Source of the DNA: JAFGIT01 sp016929465 [NCBI: Candidatus Coatesbacteria bacterium]
Lineage (GTDB): Bacteria > B130-G9
Length of the DNA: 5,739 nucleotides
Assembly: GCA_016929465.1 (NCBI GenBank)
Contig: JAFGIT010000413.1
Location: 1 to 5,739, forward strand
Direction of reading: 5' to 3'
The notes under the pieces: generated by a model
The model's input: the letters and a program-made list of their open reading frames with translations, nothing else
Database searches by the model: none
What the model was told of the DNA's origin: nothing
Shown: piece after piece, positions 5,328 through 5,739 of the stretch
Layout: every line of letters begins with the position of its first letter
How positions within the stretch are numbered: position 1 is the stretch's first letter
Made by a program: the position numbers and the translations under genes

Positions 5328-5739
5328 TCAGGAAGGCTGGACTTCGGAGGTATCGCACACCTGAATCGTGAATGCGCATAGGCTCGGCTCTCCGATGAAT
5401 TCGATGCTCCCCGGTTCTGCCAGGGCTGCCGCAAAGAGATAATCGCCCGGGTTTTGTGGGGCGGTCGTGCGGAAAACCTCGCTTGGTCCGAAGTCAAATC
5501 CTCTCGGTAGCGAGACGTTGGTCATCCAGGGATATATCCCGATAGCAATGCCGCCGGCCGTAATTGAGGCGATTTGCCCGTCCGGGAGAACGAATGCTAT
5601 GTAGGCATCGACGGAGGTTTCAGGACCCTGGTTGTGCGCCACAATATACCCAATCAACAGGTCGCCTGGACTGAACTCGCTCGAATTGAGTGAGCACCCG
5701 ATCGTCGGTCCTTGGTCGAGCGCTACCGGGTAATGATAG
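5328..5739 (-). CDS. Probable exported protein, C-terminal domain (5' end outside window)
   Basis: The frame is open from the right edge to the TGA at 5330-5328, giving 136 residues. I treat it as partial: a TTG at 5657 could be read as a start, but the codons before it continue the same domain (CSLNSSEFSPGDLLIGY) and no ribosome site is seen. The sequence is rich in beta-strand residues, Gly, Pro and Thr, with the pattern SPGD...VDAYIAFVLPDGQI...GFDFGPSEVF...PGDYLFAAALAEPG. This pattern recalls a C-terminal beta-sandwich module of secreted or surface proteins in environmental bacteria, where YVALxLPDG and PAGTYTFxAAL segments recur. Three cysteines could form disulfides, in keeping with export. 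The signal peptide and the main functional domain lie outside the window, so the protein's activity is unknown. It is transcribed in the same direction as the ATPase operon but 370 bases upstream. Confidence 0.7.
   Translation of the reverse strand, partial: YHYPVALDQGPTIGCSLNSSEFSPGDLLIGYIVAHNQGPETSVDAYIAFVLPDGQIASITAGGIAIGIYPWMTNVSLPRGFDFGPSEVFRTTAPQNPGDYLFAAALAEPGSIEFIGEPSLCAFTIQVCDTSEVQPS

Noticed and set aside
1-5739. CRISPR array, insertion sequence or transposase
   Set aside because: No regularly spaced direct repeats, terminal inverted repeats with a transposase frame, or target-site duplications were seen on reading both strands.

Overview
The window is bacterial: compact genes, short intergenic gaps, Shine-Dalgarno sites, and stop-start coupling between neighbouring genes. 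G+C looks slightly above 50%, so it is neither an AT-rich nor a very GC-rich genome. No taxonomic marker is present. The C-terminal fold of the last gene recalls secreted proteins common in environmental, often uncultivated, Gram-negative lineages (Desulfobacterota, Acidobacteriota and similar), but that is only an impression.

Layout. Positions 1-744 (+) carry the 3' end of a tetratricopeptide-repeat (TPR) protein. It converges on, and overlaps by 11 bases, a minus-strand pair of glycosyltransferase genes: a family-2 membrane enzyme (3037-1943) followed with no gap by a family-4 enzyme with a TTG start (1942-734). The pair looks like part of a cell-surface polysaccharide locus; the TPR protein could belong to the same locus, although it is on the other strand. 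A 90-base gap (3038-3127) holds a 7-bp inverted repeat that coincides with a possible sigma-70 promoter for the glycosyltransferases.

Upstream on the same strand is a second operon (4957-3128): an AAA15/AAA_21-type ABC-fold ATPase and, overlapping it by ATGA, a DUF4276 protein with a TOPRIM-like acidic motif. This ATPase-plus-TOPRIM arrangement resembles OLD-type and PARIS-type defence modules, so a defence or DNA-damage role is inferred, not shown. The DUF4276 gene is split into two overlapping frames by an apparent one-base shift, so the module is either decayed, recoded, or affected by a sequencing error. Its promoter is well formed (TTGACG-16-TAGAAT), has a perfect 6-bp inverted repeat over the -35 box, and is followed by a good AGGAG site.

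Positions 4958-5327 are otherwise apparently non-coding. From 5328 to the right edge, on the minus strand, lies the C-terminal part of a probable exported protein with a beta-sandwich-like domain, incomplete at the window edge.

The most notable element is the ATPase-DUF4276 module with its lesion and its operator-like promoter, inserted between surface-polysaccharide genes and a surface-protein gene.
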